Shown here one piece after another: positions 1-13,093 of a DNA stretch of 64,000 nt. The position numbers and the translations under genes are program-made. The notes below the pieces were generated by a model, which worked only from the letters and a program-made list of their open reading frames with translations, made no database searches and was not told where the DNA came from. The DNA is taken from assembly GCA_964020155.1 (NCBI GenBank), contig OZ026561.1, positions 1-64,000 on the forward strand. Direction: 5' to 3'. This DNA comes from Chondrilla cf. caribensis. Lineage: Eukaryota; Porifera; Demospongiae; Chondrillida; Chondrillidae. How positions within the stretch are numbered: the first letter of the stretch is position 1; each line of letters begins with the position of its first letter.

Positions 1-72
1 AGGCATGGACACTAGGTAGCCCTTGGTGACCAGCAAAGAAATATCAAATTGCTCAGGTGAACCGAAGAAGTG

Positions 73-142
73 TTAGGGTTAGGTTATGATTATTATTAGG
101 GTTAGAGATAATATTAGGGTTAGGGTTAGGGTTAGGGTTAGG
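73..142 (+). repeat. Interstitial TTAGGG telomere-like tract 1
   Basis: Several TTAGGG copies, some adjacent and some separated by variant hexamers, replace the usual middle of the satellite unit. TTAGGG is the common animal telomere repeat. Satellite continues on both sides, so this is an interstitial tract, not a chromosome end. Confidence 0.85.
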
Positions 143-1478
143 ATTAATTTTTATTTGAGGGTAAGGCTTTTGATAACAGAAGGTAACTAAAAGGTCCAGG
201 AGTGTGTCTGTGCATTCGGATTTGAGCTATGATGCATAACGTGCACATAGGAGAGGCCGTGGTGACAAGACCGAAAATTGACATTTTTTGGGCTTGTCAC
301 CACGAGGCTTATAGCGCACTCAGGACAATCAGAATGCTTACGAAATTGTGTTGGGGAGTTAGGCATGGACACTGGGTAGCCCATGGTTACCAGCAAAGAA
401 ATATCAAACTGCTTAGGTGATCACCCAAGGTGTAATACACTTATATATGAATCTACATACAATGTATATACATTGGCAATAGGGGGAAATTTTGATCGAC
501 ATCAAAATGCAACTTTTTGCTATCACAAGGTAGCTACCAGGTCCAGGAGTGTGTCTGTGCATTTGGATTTGAGCTGTGATGCATCACGTGCACACAGGAG
601 AGGCCGTGGTGACAAGACCAAAAATTGACATTTTTTGGGCTTGTCACCACGAGGCTTATAGCGCACTCAGGACAATCTGAATGCTTACGAAATTGTGTTG
701 GGGAGTTAGGCATGGACACTAGGTAGCCCATGGTGACCAGCAAAGAAATATCAAATTGCTTAGGTGATCACCACAAGGCGTAATACACTTATATATGAAT
801 CTACATACAAAGTATATATATATTGGTAATAGGGGGAAATTTTGGTCGACATCAAAATGAAACCTTTTGCTATCACAAGGTAGCTACCAGGTCCAGGAGT
901 GTGTCTGTGCATTTGGATTTGAGCAATGATGCATCACGTGCACACAGGAGAGGCCGTGGTGACAAGACCGAAAATTGACATTTTTGGACTTGTCACCACG
1001 AGGCTTATAGCGCACTCAGGACAATCAGAATGCTTACGAAATTGTGTTGGGGAGTTAGGCATGGACACTAGGTAGCCCTTGGTGACCAGCAAAGAAATAT
1101 CAAATTGCTTAGGTGATCACCACAAGGTGCAATACACTTATATATGAATCTACATACAAAATATATATATATTGCTAATAGGGGGAAATTTTGGTCGACA
1201 TCAAAATGCAACTTTTTGCTATCACAAGGTAGCTACCAGGTCCAGGAGTGTGTCTGTGCATTTGGATTTGAGCTATGATGCATCACGTGCACACAGGAGA
1301 GGCCGTGGTGACAAGACAAAAAATTGACATTTTTTGGGCTTGTCACCACGAGGCTTATAGCGCACTCAGGACAATCAGAATGCTTACGAAATTGTGTTGG
1401 GGAGTTAGGCATGGACACTAGGTAGCCCTTGGTGACCAGCAAAGAAATATCAAATTGCTCAGGTGAACCGAAGAAGTG

Positions 1479-1552
1479 TTAGGGTTAGGTTATGATTATT
1501 ATTAGGGTTAGAGATAATATTAGGGTTCGGGTTAGGGTTAGGGTTAGGGTTA
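1479..1552 (+). repeat. Interstitial TTAGGG telomere-like tract 2
   Basis: This is the second satellite unit with the telomere-like insert. It has one TTCGGG variant in the tract and is flanked by ordinary satellite units. Confidence 0.85.
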
Positions 1553-2188
1553 AATTTTATTTGAGGGTTAGGCTTTTGATAACAGAAGGTAACTAAAAGG
1601 TCCAGGAGTGTGTCTGTGCATTCGGATTTGAGCTATGATGCATCACGTGTACACAGGAGAGGCCGTGGTGACAAGACCAAAAATTGACATTTTTTGGGCT
1701 TGTCACCACGAGGCTTATAGCGCACTCAGGACAAACAGAATGCTTACGAAATTGTGTTGAGGAGTTAGGCATGGACACTAGGTAGCCCTTGGTGACCAGC
1801 AAAGAAATATCAAATTGCTTAGGTGATCACCACAAGGTGCAATACACTTATATATGAGTCTACATACAAAGTATATATATATTGGTAATAGGGGGAAATT
1901 TTGGTCGACATCAAAATGCAACTTTTTGCTATCACAAGGTAGCTACCAGGTCCAGGAGTGTGTCTGTGCATTTGGATTTGAGCTATGATGCATCACGTGC
2001 ACACAGGAGAGGCCGTGGTGACAAGACAAAAAATTGACATTTTTTGGGCTTGTCACCACGAGGCTTATAGCGCACTCAGGACAATCAGAATGCTTACGAA
2101 ATTGTGTTGGGGAGTTAGGCATGGACACTAGGTAGCCCTTGGTGACCAGCAAAGAAATATCAAATTGCTCAGGTGAACCGAAGAAGTG

Positions 2189-2262
2189 TTAGGGTTAGGT
2201 TATGATTATTATTAGGGTTAGAGATAATATTAGGGTTAGGGTTAGGGTTAGGGTTAGGATTA
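2189..2262 (+). repeat. Interstitial TTAGGG telomere-like tract 3
   Basis: This tract sits at the same position in the unit as tract 1 and has almost the same sequence. It opens the 1407-bp higher-order block that is copied again at 3568. Confidence 0.85.
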
Positions 2263-3595
2263 ATTTTTATTTGAGGGTAAGGCTTTTGATAACAGAAGGT
2301 AACTAAAAGGTCCAGGAGTGTGTCTGTGCATTCGGATTTGAGCTATGATGCATAACGTGCACATAGGAGAGGCCGTGGTGACAAGACCGAAAATTGACAT
2401 TTTTTGGGCTTGTCACCACGAGGCTTATAGCTCACTCAGGACAATCAGAATGCTTACGAAATTGTGTTGGGGAGTTAGGCATGGACACTAGGTAGCCCAT
2501 GGTTACCAGCAAAGAAATATCAAACTGCTTAGGTGATCACCCAAGGTGTAATACACTTATATATGAATCTACATACAATGTATATACATTGGCAATAGGG
2601 GGAAATTTTGATCGACATCAAAATGCAACTTTTTGCTATCACAAGGTAGCTACCAGGTCCAGGAGTGTGTCTGTGCATTTGGATTTGAGCTATGATGCAT
2701 CACGTGCACACAGGAGAGGCCGTGGTGACAAGACCAAAAATTGACATTTTTTGGGCTTGTCACCACGAGGCTTATAGCGCACTCAGGACAATCAGAATGC
2801 TTACGAAATTGTGTTGGGGAGTTAGGCATGGACACTAGGTAGCCCATGGTGACCAGCAAAGAAATCGCAAATTGCTTAGGTGATCACCACAAGGCGTAAT
2901 ACACTTATATATGAATCTACATACAATATATATATATATTACTAATAGGGGGAAATTTTGGTCAACATCAAAATGCAACTTCTTGCTATCAGAAGGTAGC
3001 TACCAGGTCAAGGAGTGTGTCTGTGCATTTGGATTTGAGCTATGATGCATCACGTGCACACAGGAGAGGCCGTGGTGACAAGACCAAAAATTGACATTTT
3101 TTGGGCTTGTCACCACGAGGCTTATAGCGCACTCAGGACAATCAGAATGCTTACGAAATTGTGTTGGGGAGTTAGGCATGGACACTAGGTAGCCCATGGT
3201 GACCAGCAAAGAAATATCAAATTGCTTAGGTGATCACCACAAGGCGTAATACACTTATATATGAATCTACATACAAAGTATATATATATTGGTAATAGGG
3301 GGAAATTTTGGTCGACATCAAAATGAAACTTTTTGCTATCACAAGGTAGCTACCAGGTCCAGGAGTGTGTCTGTGCATTTGGATTTGAGCAATGATGCAT
3401 CACGTGTACACAGGAGAGGCCGTGGTGACAAGACCAAAAATTGACATTTTTTGGGCTTGTCACCACGAGGCTTATAGCGCACTCAGGACAATCAGAATGC
3501 TTACGAAATTGTGTTGGGGAGTTAGGCATGGACACTAGGTAGCCCTTGGTGACCAGCAAAGAAATATCAAATTGCTCAGGTGAACCGAAGAAGTG

Positions 3596-3668
3596 TTAGG
3601 GTTAGGTTATGATTATTATTAGGGTTAGAGATAATATTAGGGTTAGGGTTAGGGTTAGGGTTAGGATT
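3596..3668 (+). repeat. Interstitial TTAGGG telomere-like tract 4
   Basis: This is the counterpart of tract 3, 1407 bp downstream. No further TTAGGG-bearing unit is seen after about 4975. Confidence 0.85.
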
Positions 3669-6600
3669 AATTTTTATTTGAGGGTAAGGCTTTTGATAAC
3701 AGAAGGTAACTAAAAGGTCCAGGAGTGTGTCTGTGCATTCGGATTTGAGCTATGATGCATAACGTGCACATAGGAGAGGCCGTGGTGACAAGACCGAAAA
3801 TTGACATTTTTTGGGCTTGTCACCACGAGGCTTATAGCTCACTCAGGACAATCAGAATGCTTACGAAATTGTGTTGGGGAGTTAGGCATGGACACTAGGT
3901 AGCCCATGGTTACCAGCAAAGAAATATCAAACTGCTTAGGTGATCACCCAAGGTGTAATACACTTATATATGAATCTACATACAATGTATATACATTGGC
4001 AATAGGGGGAAATTTTGATCGACATCAAAATGCAACTTTTTGCTATCACAAGGTAGCTACCAGGTCCAGGAGTGTGTCTGTGCATTTGGATTTGAGCTAT
4101 GATGCATCACGTGCACACAGGAGAGGCCGTGGTGACAAGACCAAAAATTGACATTTTTTGGGCTTGTCACCACGAGGCTTATAGCGCACTCAGGACAATC
4201 AGAATGCTTACGAAATTGTGTTGGGGAGTTAGGCATGGACACTAGGTAGCCCATGGTGACCAGCAAAGAAATCGCAAATTGCTTAGGTGATCACCACTAG
4301 GCGTAATACACTTATATATGAATCTACATACAATATATATATATATTACTAATAGGGGGAAATTTTGGTCAACATCAAAATGCAACTTCTTGCTATCAGA
4401 AGGTAGCTACCAGGTCAAGGAGTGTGTCTGTGCATTTGGATTTGAGCTATGATGCATCACGTGCACACAGGAGAGGCCGTGGTGACAAGACCAAAAATTG
4501 ACATTTTTTGGGCTTGTCACCACGAGGCTTATAGCGCACTCAGGACAATCAGAATGCTTACGAAATTGTGTTGGGGAGTTAGGCATGGACACTAGGTAGC
4601 CCATGGTGACCAGCAAAGAAATATCAAATTGCTTAGGTGATCACCACAAGGCGTAATACACTTATATATGAATCTACATACAAAGTATATATATATTGGT
4701 AATAGGGGGAAATTTTGGTCGACATCAAAATGAAACTTTTTGCTATCACAAGGTAGCTACCAGGTCCAGGAGTGTGTCTGTGCATTTGGATTTGAGCAAT
4801 GATGCATCACGTGTACACAGGAGAGGCCGTGGTGACAAGACCAAAAATTGACATTTTTTGGGCTTGTCACCACGAGGCTTATAGCGCACTCAGGACAATC
4901 AGAATGCTTACGAAATTGTGCTGGGGAGTTAGGCATGGACACTAGGTAGCCCATGGTGACCAGCAAAGAAATATCAAATTGCTTAGGTGATCACCACAAG
5001 GTGCAATACACTTATATATGAATCTACATACAAAATATATATATATTGCTAATAGGGGGAAATTTTAGTCGACATCAAAATGCAACTTTTTGCTATCAGA
5101 AGGTAGCTACCAGGTCCAGGAGTGTGTCTGTGCATTTGGATTTGAGCTATGATGCATCACGTGCACACAGGAGAGGCCGTGGTGACAAGACCGAAAATTG
5201 ACATTTTTTGGTCTTGTCACCACGAGGCTTATAGCGCACTCAGGACAATCAGAATGCTTACGAAATTGTGTTGAGGAGTTAGGCATGGACACTAGGTAGC
5301 CCTTGGTGACCAGCAAAGAAATATCAAACTGCTTAGGTGATCACCCAAGGTGTAATACACTTATATATGAATCTACATACAATGTATATACATTGGCAAT
5401 AGGGGGAAATTTTGATCGACATCAAAATGCAACTTTTTGCTATCAGAAGGTAGCTACCAGGTCCAGGAGTGTGTCTGTGCATTTGGATTTGAGCTGTGAT
5501 GCATCACGTGCACACAGGAGAGGCCGTGGTGACAAGACCAAAAATTGACATTTTTTGGACTTGTCACCACGAGGCTTATAGCGCACTCAGGACAATCTGA
5601 ATGCTTACGAAATTGTGTTGGGGAGTTAGGCATGGACACTAGGTAGCCCATGGTGACCAGCAAAGAAATCGCAAATTGCTTAGGTGATCACCACAAGGCG
5701 TAATACACTTATATATGAATCTACATACAAAATATATATATATTGGTAATAGGGGGAAATTTTGGTCGACATCAAAATGCAACTTTTTGCTATCAGAAGG
5801 TAGCTACCAGGTCCAGGAGTGTGTCTGTGCATTTGGATTTGAGCTATGATGCATCACGTGCACACAGGAGAGGCCGTTGTAACAAGACCAAAAATTGACA
5901 TTTTTTGGACTTGTCACCACAAGGCTTATAGCGCACTCAGGACAATCAGAATGCTTACGAAATTGTGTTGGTGAGTTAGGCATGGACACTAGGTAACCCA
6001 TGGTGACCAGCAAAGAAATCTCAAATTGCTTAGGTGATTACCCAAGGCGTAATACACTTATATATGAATCTACATACAAAGTATATACATTGGCAATAGG
6101 GGGAAATTTTGATCGACATCAAAATGCAACTTTTTGCTATCAGAAGGTAGCTACCAGGTCCAGGAGTGTGTCTGTGCATTTGGATTTGAGCTATGATGCA
6201 TTACGTGTACGCAGGAGAGGCCGTGGTGACAAGACCAAAAATTGACATTTTTTGGACTTGTCACCACGAGGCTTATAGCGCACTCAGGACAATCAGAATG
6301 CTTACCAAATTGTGTTGGGGAGTTAGGCATGGACACTAGGTAGCCCATGGTGACCAGCAAAGAAATTTCAAATTGCTTAGGTGATCACCCAAGGCGTAAT
6401 ACACTTATATATGAATCTACATACAAAGTATATATATATTGGTAATAGGGGGAAATTTTAGTCGACATCAAAATGCAACTTTTTGCTATCACAAGGTAGC
6501 TACCAGGTCCAGGAGTGTGTCTGTGCATTTGGATTTGAGCTATGATGCATTACGTGTACGCAGGAGAGGCCGTGGTGACAAGACCAAAAATTGACATTTT

Positions 6601-8135
6601 TTGGACTTGTCACCACGAGGCTTATAGCGCACTCAGGACAATCAGAATGCTTACGAAATTGTGTTGGGGAGTTAGGCATGGACACTAGGTAGCCCATGGT
6701 GACCAGCAAAGAAATTTCAAATTGCTTAGGTGATCACCCAAGGCGTAATACACTTATATATGAATCTACATACAAAGTATATACATTGGCAATAGGGGGA
6801 AATTTTGGTCGACATCAAAATGCAACTTTTTGCTATCAGAAGGTAGCTACCAGGTCAAGGAGTGTGTCTGTGCATTTGGATTTGAGCTATGATGCATTAC
6901 GTGTACGCAGGAGAGGCCGTGGTGACAAGACCAAAAATTGACATTTTTTGGACTTGTCACCACGAGGCTTATAGCGCACTCAGGACAATCAGAATGCTTA
7001 CGAAATTGTGTTGGGGAGTTAGGCATGGACACTAGGTAGCCCATGGTGACCAGCAAAGAAATTTCAAATTGCTTAGGTGATCACCCAAGGCGTAATACAC
7101 TTATATATGAATCTACATACAAAGTATATACATTGGCAATAGGGGGAAATTTTGGTCGACATCAAAATGCAACTTTTTGCTATCACAAGGTAGCTACCAG
7201 GTCCAGGAGTGTGTCTGTGCATTTGGATTTGAGCTATGATGCATCACGTGCACACAGGAGAGGCCGTGGTGACAAGACCAAAAATTGACATTTTTTGGGC
7301 TTGTCACCACGAGGCTTATAGCGCACTCAGGACAATCAGAATGCTTACGAAATTGTGTTGGTGAGTTAGGCATGGACACTAGGTAGCCCATGGTGACCAG
7401 CAAAGAAATATCAAATTGCTTAGGTGATCACCACAAGGCGTAATACACTTATATATGAATCTACATACAAAGTATATACATTGGCAATAGGGGGAAATTT
7501 TGGTCGACATCAAAATGCAACTTTTTGCTATCAGAAGGTAGCTACCAGGTCCAGGAGTGTGTCTGTGCATTTGGATTTGAGCTATGATGCATCACGTGCA
7601 CACAGGAGAGGCCGTGGTGACAAGACCAAAAATTGACATTTTTTGGACTTGTCACCACGAGGCTTATAGAGCACTCAGGACAATCAGAATGCTTACGAAA
7701 TTGTGTTGGGGAGTTAGGCATGGATACTAGGTAGCCCTTGGTGACCAGCAAAGAAATCTCAAATTGCTTCGGTGATCACCACGAGGCGTAATACACTTAT
7801 ATATGAATCTACATATAAAGTATATACATTGGCAATAGGGGGAAATTTTGGTCGACATCAAAATGCAACTTTTTGCTATCACAAGGTAGCTACCAGGTCC
7901 AGGAGTGTGTCTGTGCATTTGGATTTGAGCTATGATGCATCACGTGCACACAGGAGAGGCCGTGGTGACAAGACCAAAAATTGACATTTTTTGGTCTTGT
8001 CACCACGAGGCTTATAACGCACTCAGGACAATCAGAATGCTTCCGATGGGACTGCTTACGAAATTGTGTTGGTTCATGAGTTTGGCATGGACACTGGGTC
8101 ACCCTTGGTGACCAGACAAGAAATCGTTACTCGAT

Positions 8136-8883
8136 ACTCTCCCATACATTGAAAAAATATTAAGCACCTTCCAATGTAGTTGGGGTTACGGGTCACCTAT
8201 TGAGATGGAAATTGTTTCAGAAGTTAGTTCACGTCCCTGCCTAGATCTGTCTGAAATATCAAGTTGACACGCCCCCTCCCCCATGAGCTATGAAAAAAGG
8301 AGCTTAGCGTTTTATCTCCTATACTCTCCCATACATTGAAAAAATATTAAGCACCTTCCAATGTAGTTGGGGTTACGGGTCACCTATTGAGATGGGAATT
8401 GTTTCAGAAGTTAGTTCACGTCCCCAGCTAGGTCTGTCTGAAATATCAAGTTGACACGCCCCCTACCCCATTAGCTATGCAAAAAGGTGCTTAGCGTTTT
8501 ATCTCCTATACTCTCCCATACATTGAAAAAATATTAAGCACCTTCCAATGTAACTGGGGTTACGGGTCACCTATTGAGATGGGAATTGTTTCAGAAGTTA
8601 GTTCACATCCCTAGCTAGGTCTGTCTGAAATATCAAGTTGACACGCCCCCTCCCCCATGAGCTATGCAAAAAGGTGCTTAGCGTTTTATCTCCTATACTC
8701 TCCCATACATTGAAAAAATATTAAGCACCTTCCAATGTAGTTGGAGTTACGGGTCACCTATTGAGATGGGAATTATTTCAGAAGTTAGTTCACGTCCCTA
8801 GCTAGGTCTGTCTAAAATATCAAGTTGACACGCCCCCTCCCCCATGAGCTATGCAAAAAGGTGCTTAGCGTTTTATCTCCTAT
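8136..8883. repeat. 187-bp tandem repeat, four copies
   Basis: The start of each copy (actctcccatacattg) falls at 8136, 8323, 8510 and 8697, and a partial start occurs at 8884, so the period is exactly 187 bp. The sequence is unrelated to the 349-bp satellite on either side. Copies differ by only a few substitutions. No coding signal is seen. Confidence 0.95.
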
Positions 8884-10470
8884 ACTCTCCCCCTACACGC
8901 ATATATGAATGTACATACAAAGTATATACATTCTATTATATGTGGCACTGGGGGGAAATTTTGGTCCACATCAAAATGCATCCTTTTTGCTATCAGAAGG
9001 TAGCTACTAGGTCCAGGAGTGTGTCTGTGCAATCGGATTTGAGCTATGATGCATCACGTGCACACAGGAGAGGCCGTGGTGACAACTCAAAAAATTGACA
9101 TTTTTTGGCTTGTCACCACGAGGCTTATAGCGCACTCAGGACAATCAGAATGTTTACGAAATTGTGTTGGAGAGTTTGGCATGGACACTGGGTAGCCCTT
9201 GGTGAACAGAAAAGAAATCTCAAATTGCTTAGGTGATCACCACAAGGCCTATTACACGCATATATGAATGTACATACAAAGTATATACATTCTATTATAT
9301 GTGGCACTGGGGGGAAATTTTGGTCCACATCAAAATGCATCCTTTTTGCTATCAGAAGGTAGCTACTAGGTCCAGGAGTGTGTCTGTGCACTCGGATTTG
9401 AGCTATGATGCATTACGTGCACACAGGAGAGGCCGTGGTGACAACTCAAAAAAAATTGACATTTTTTGGCTTGTCACCATGAGGCTTATAGCGCACTCAG
9501 GACAATCAGAATGCTTACGAAATTGTGTTGGTGAGTTTGGGATGGACACTGGGTAGCCTTTGGTGAACAGAAAAGAAATCTCATATTGCTTAGGTGATCA
9601 CCACAAGGCGTATTACACGCATATATGAATGTACATACAAAGTATATACATTCTATTATATGTGGCACTGGGGGGAAATTTTGGTCCACATCAAAATGCA
9701 TCTTTTTTGCTATCAGAAGGTAGCTTCTAGGTCCAGGAGTGTGTCTGTGCAATCGGATTTGAGCTATGATGCATCACGTGCACACAGGAGAGGCCGTGGT
9801 GACAACTCAAAAAATTGACATTTTTATGCTTGTCACCACGAGGCATATAGCGCACTCAGGACAATCAGAATGCTTACAAAATTGTGTTGGTGAGTTTAGC
9901 ACGGACACTGGCTAGCCCTTGGTGACCAGCAAAAAATCGTCCAATTGCTCAGGTGATCACCACAAGGCATATTACACTTATATACATACAAAAGTATATA
10001 CATTTTAATATATGTGGCATATGGGCACTGGGGGGAATTTTTTGTTGACATCAAAATGCATTTTTCTTGTTATCAGAAGGACCGCACAGGGTCGAGTAGT
10101 GTGTCTGTGCATTCGGATTTGACCTATGATGCATCACGTGCACACAGGAGAGGCCGTGGTGACAAGCCAAAAAAATAACATTTCTTACTTGTCACCACAA
10201 GGCTTATAGCGCACTCAGGACAATCTCAATTCTTCCCAAATTGTGTTGGTGAGATTAGCACGAACACTGGCTAGCCCTTGGTGACCAGCAAAGAAATGTC
10301 CAATTGCTCAGGTGATCACTACAAGGCATATTACACTTATATACATACAAAAGTACATACATTATATTAAATGTGGCATATGGGCACTTGGGAGAATGTT
10401 TGTTCGACATCAAAATGCATCTTTTTTGTTATCAGAATGACTGTACTAGGTCAAGGAGTATGTCTGTGCA
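8884..10470. repeat. Diverged satellite units
   Basis: Four to five longer units (about 353-363 bp) are clearly related to the 1-8105 satellite. They share the hairpin and the cacgtg-containing segment but carry many substitutions and a different middle (tctattatatgtggcactgg). Divergence rises to the right, with units near 10000 and 10340 the most altered, as expected at the edge of a homogenised array. Confidence 0.9.
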
Positions 10471-11165
10471 TTCGTATTTCTCAAAGTTCCTGAGAAGATG
10501 GCCATGCTGGTGTCAGAGGGAAAGGGGGGTCACTTACACCTATGTCACCAGTGGGAAATACAAAATGGCATGTGCCGGTCGACGAGATACGTACCTAAAT
10601 ACCTGACCCATCGTAGCATAATGCAGTGTGCTAGATTTGGTATACATAATATAACTTATTGTGTTGACATTGTGATAATAGATTATTGTAAACAGGTACT
10701 GGCAATAGTTCTATTTTGATGTGTGTGTTTGCAGTGCTACACAGAACTATTAATTTTGCATGTGGAGGTCTGTCTTGTTTACCACCAGAACAAGTGGTAC
10801 TCTGAGAGCAGATGTAATACTTGAGTACGATAATCACAGTGGATCAGATAATGATGCACTCACTGGTTACTACCGGTCATGTCCAGTATCTTGTCATGAA
10901 TGATCTTCACTACTTCAAAACTGAACACAAAGCAAGTGAACATATTCTATCAGTTAATATACCTCAACCCATACCCTACACAACCACACCTCGAAGATGC
11001 AATTTGGTAATATCTTCTCTTTACATAGGAATACTGCTATGTCCCTTACAGTGTTCGCGCATTCTCCGACGAAGTTTCTATCACAGGAAAGCAATAATAC
11101 ACATACAGTCTGGAATGTGGGAAAACTTTACATACCCTCGGGTTTTATAGTATGAAACAGAAGAC
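10471..11165. other. Unassigned sequence between satellite and repeat-rich zone
   Basis: The stretch around 10488-10532 matches sequence at 14397-14440 and 17788-17832 (core gccatgctggtgtcagaggg), so it belongs to the duplicated zone. The stretch near 11125-11165 recurs at about 21050-21090. The rest shows short open frames only, and I recognise no gene. Confidence 0.5.
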
Positions 11166-11169
11166 TTTG

Positions 11170-11818
11170 TAAAGCTCCCTTGCCGTAGCTACGAGCTACG
11201 TAGCTCCACCATCTTCGAGTATATTCGAATATATGAGGAAATACTGCAACATCATATAATATGCATTCCTACGCGTAACTACTACAGTGAATTTATATTA
11301 TTTCTATTGTGCGAACAAAATGGCCGATTTCAAAACGCCGACAATTAGGATTTGGGCTAGAATTTGAGTGAAAAGACTTCAACGAACTTTAAATCTTCAC
11401 CGAAGGTTCTTCTAAACCTATTAGAGACGATCAAGTGATTCGAGTGCCTGGGGGTGGCCTATTCTCCGAATTGAACATTGAGGGCAACTTTAAATAGCGC
11501 AGATAATAATAATAAAATAGATAAGTCACGGTGGCGGGGTGGTCAGGTGACACGACTCTAGGCTCCAGGTCGCGGGTTCGAATCCTCAAAAGGACGGTTT
11601 TTTTCTCTGAAAAAAAATAGCTCACTTCCTGGTGGTCAGTCGCATACTCTCTACAAAGAACCGTAGGGGGGAGCTTTGGGACTCGCGGCTGACCTCCCAG
11701 CTAGAATAGTGTCTTCTGCATTCGTGGAATGACGCAAGTACACAGTCTCTGTGGAAAGTCCCTGTAAAGCTCTACATATATAGGTGTCTTCGACCCTGAG
11801 TGGGTGACTTTTTTATTA
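11170..11818 (+). repeat. tRNA-SINE-containing interspersed repeat, copy 1
   Basis: This ~630-bp sequence occurs four times in the window. Its 3' half contains a tRNA-like pol III promoter: an A-box-like segment near 11531 and a good B box (ggttcgaatcc, 11575-11585). It ends in a T-rich run and ttattaa. The tRNA-like part does not fold into a proper cloverleaf by eye, so it is read as a tRNA-derived SINE, perhaps within a larger composite element. Flanks differ between copies 2 and 4, while copies 1 and 3 share 3' flank by segmental duplication. Confidence 0.7.
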
Positions 11819-12419
11819 ATTACAAATCCGACAATTTCTTCATTTCATTAATGTGATCATTATGATACAGTATTTTGACACTTGAACAAATTATGGACAA
11901 CATAAGGTTGGAAAGAGTGAGAGCTATTGCTACACCCACGTACTACCGTTTTAACTAATATTTATAATGTAATTATGCGTATATTTTAATTGTCAATAAC
12001 AAGTATCTATGGCCTAAATAAGTATACCCAACTTAACCTAAGTGACAGTCAATTAGAACAGAGGGAATGGGTATTTCCTGTGAAGGTGTAAAAGGGGTGG
12101 GTCCTGTATTGATGTTAAGACGTGAAAATCAAGATGCTGATTGTCCCGCATGTAGTTGAATTTAACGTTTTACAAAGCCAAAAGGTTTCAAAATGAAAGT
12201 ATGTCAGTCACTTTTATCAGTTTGGAACACTTACGTATGTTTGCAAGAATTTCAACTGTGGAATAATATGACTGAATCAACTTTTTGTATTTTATTAATA
12301 AGTAGAATGGTAAATTTAAAGTTTTCAATTCTTATTACTGTCAATGCAAAGAACTGTGATATTTCTCTGGAAGTGTTTGGAGAAGACCTGCAGGAAGGCA
12401 AGAACAGAGCATTCACATT

Positions 12420-13008
12420 TTACATACCAGCTACAGGTATGCCTCTATTGACCTTCACACCTCGGTCCTTCAATACTGTCCTACTAAACAGTTTGGAGAA
12501 GTACCTCTGGAGAGTTAAAAATATGTTCACAACAATGCGACTACTTCAGTGGACACTGCTGACCTATCCTGAATCACACAAGCAAGTGACAATGATCTTG
12601 CCAGGCCCCAATGTTCTTGCAACCTATAAATTGTGTGTGTGTGTGTGTGTGTTACCATGATACTAGCAAGGTGTAGACCATTAAGCAAACCTTAACAGCA
12701 GCAGCAACGTTCAGTCCGGATGATGCTCCCACAAAGAAACCTTCTTCATGGAGAATTCTAAATGTCTAAAAAGTGACAACTACATGACTTTACAAATAAA
12801 CAAATCAACTAATATTATACCACGCACCATTGTTACAGCCTCTTCATCAGATATCATAACAGCAGAATCTATAGGAGCACCAGATACATTGTTAGTCACT
12901 CTTCGATGATCAATGCCTTCAGTAATTGAGGATCTTTCTGTTATTTCCAGTTTACCATGAGAAAAGTAGTTGTAGAGTACACTTCCCTCAAATAATGCAT
13001 TGCTTACG

Positions 13009-13093
<85 letters not shown>

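Larger units (their letters stand above)
1..8105. repeat. ~349-bp tandem satellite, about 23 units, with 1407-bp higher-order repeats
   Basis: The same block of about 347-350 bp recurs end to end, with landmarks such as the hairpin around gtggtgacaag recurring at 3000, 3350, 4757, 5107, 5454 and so on. Units at 2161-3568 and 3568-4975 are near-identical as four-unit (1407-bp) blocks, which shows higher-order structure. Short open frames of 69 and 81 codons recur in every unit, but they overlap on opposite strands and follow from the repeat, so I do not call them genes. The repeats are nearly identical to one another, implying recent homogenisation. The location and embedded telomere motifs suggest subtelomeric satellite; a pericentromeric origin is not excluded. 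Confidence 0.93.

Noticed and set aside
187..8102. Repeated open frames of 69 and 81 codons on both strands of the satellite
   Set aside because: They overlap on opposite strands, recur simply because the units are near-identical, and resemble no protein family; the diverged units do not conserve them cleanly.
11524..11590. Functional tRNA gene
   Set aside because: A- and B-box-like motifs are present, but no complete cloverleaf with a paired acceptor stem can be drawn; the sequence is repeated with the larger element.
12193..12660. Plus-strand 155-codon frame, also at 19050-19544
   Set aside because: It is antisense to the last exons of the cysteine-synthase-like pseudogene, whose minus-strand homology is clear; its conservation is explained by the segmental duplication.
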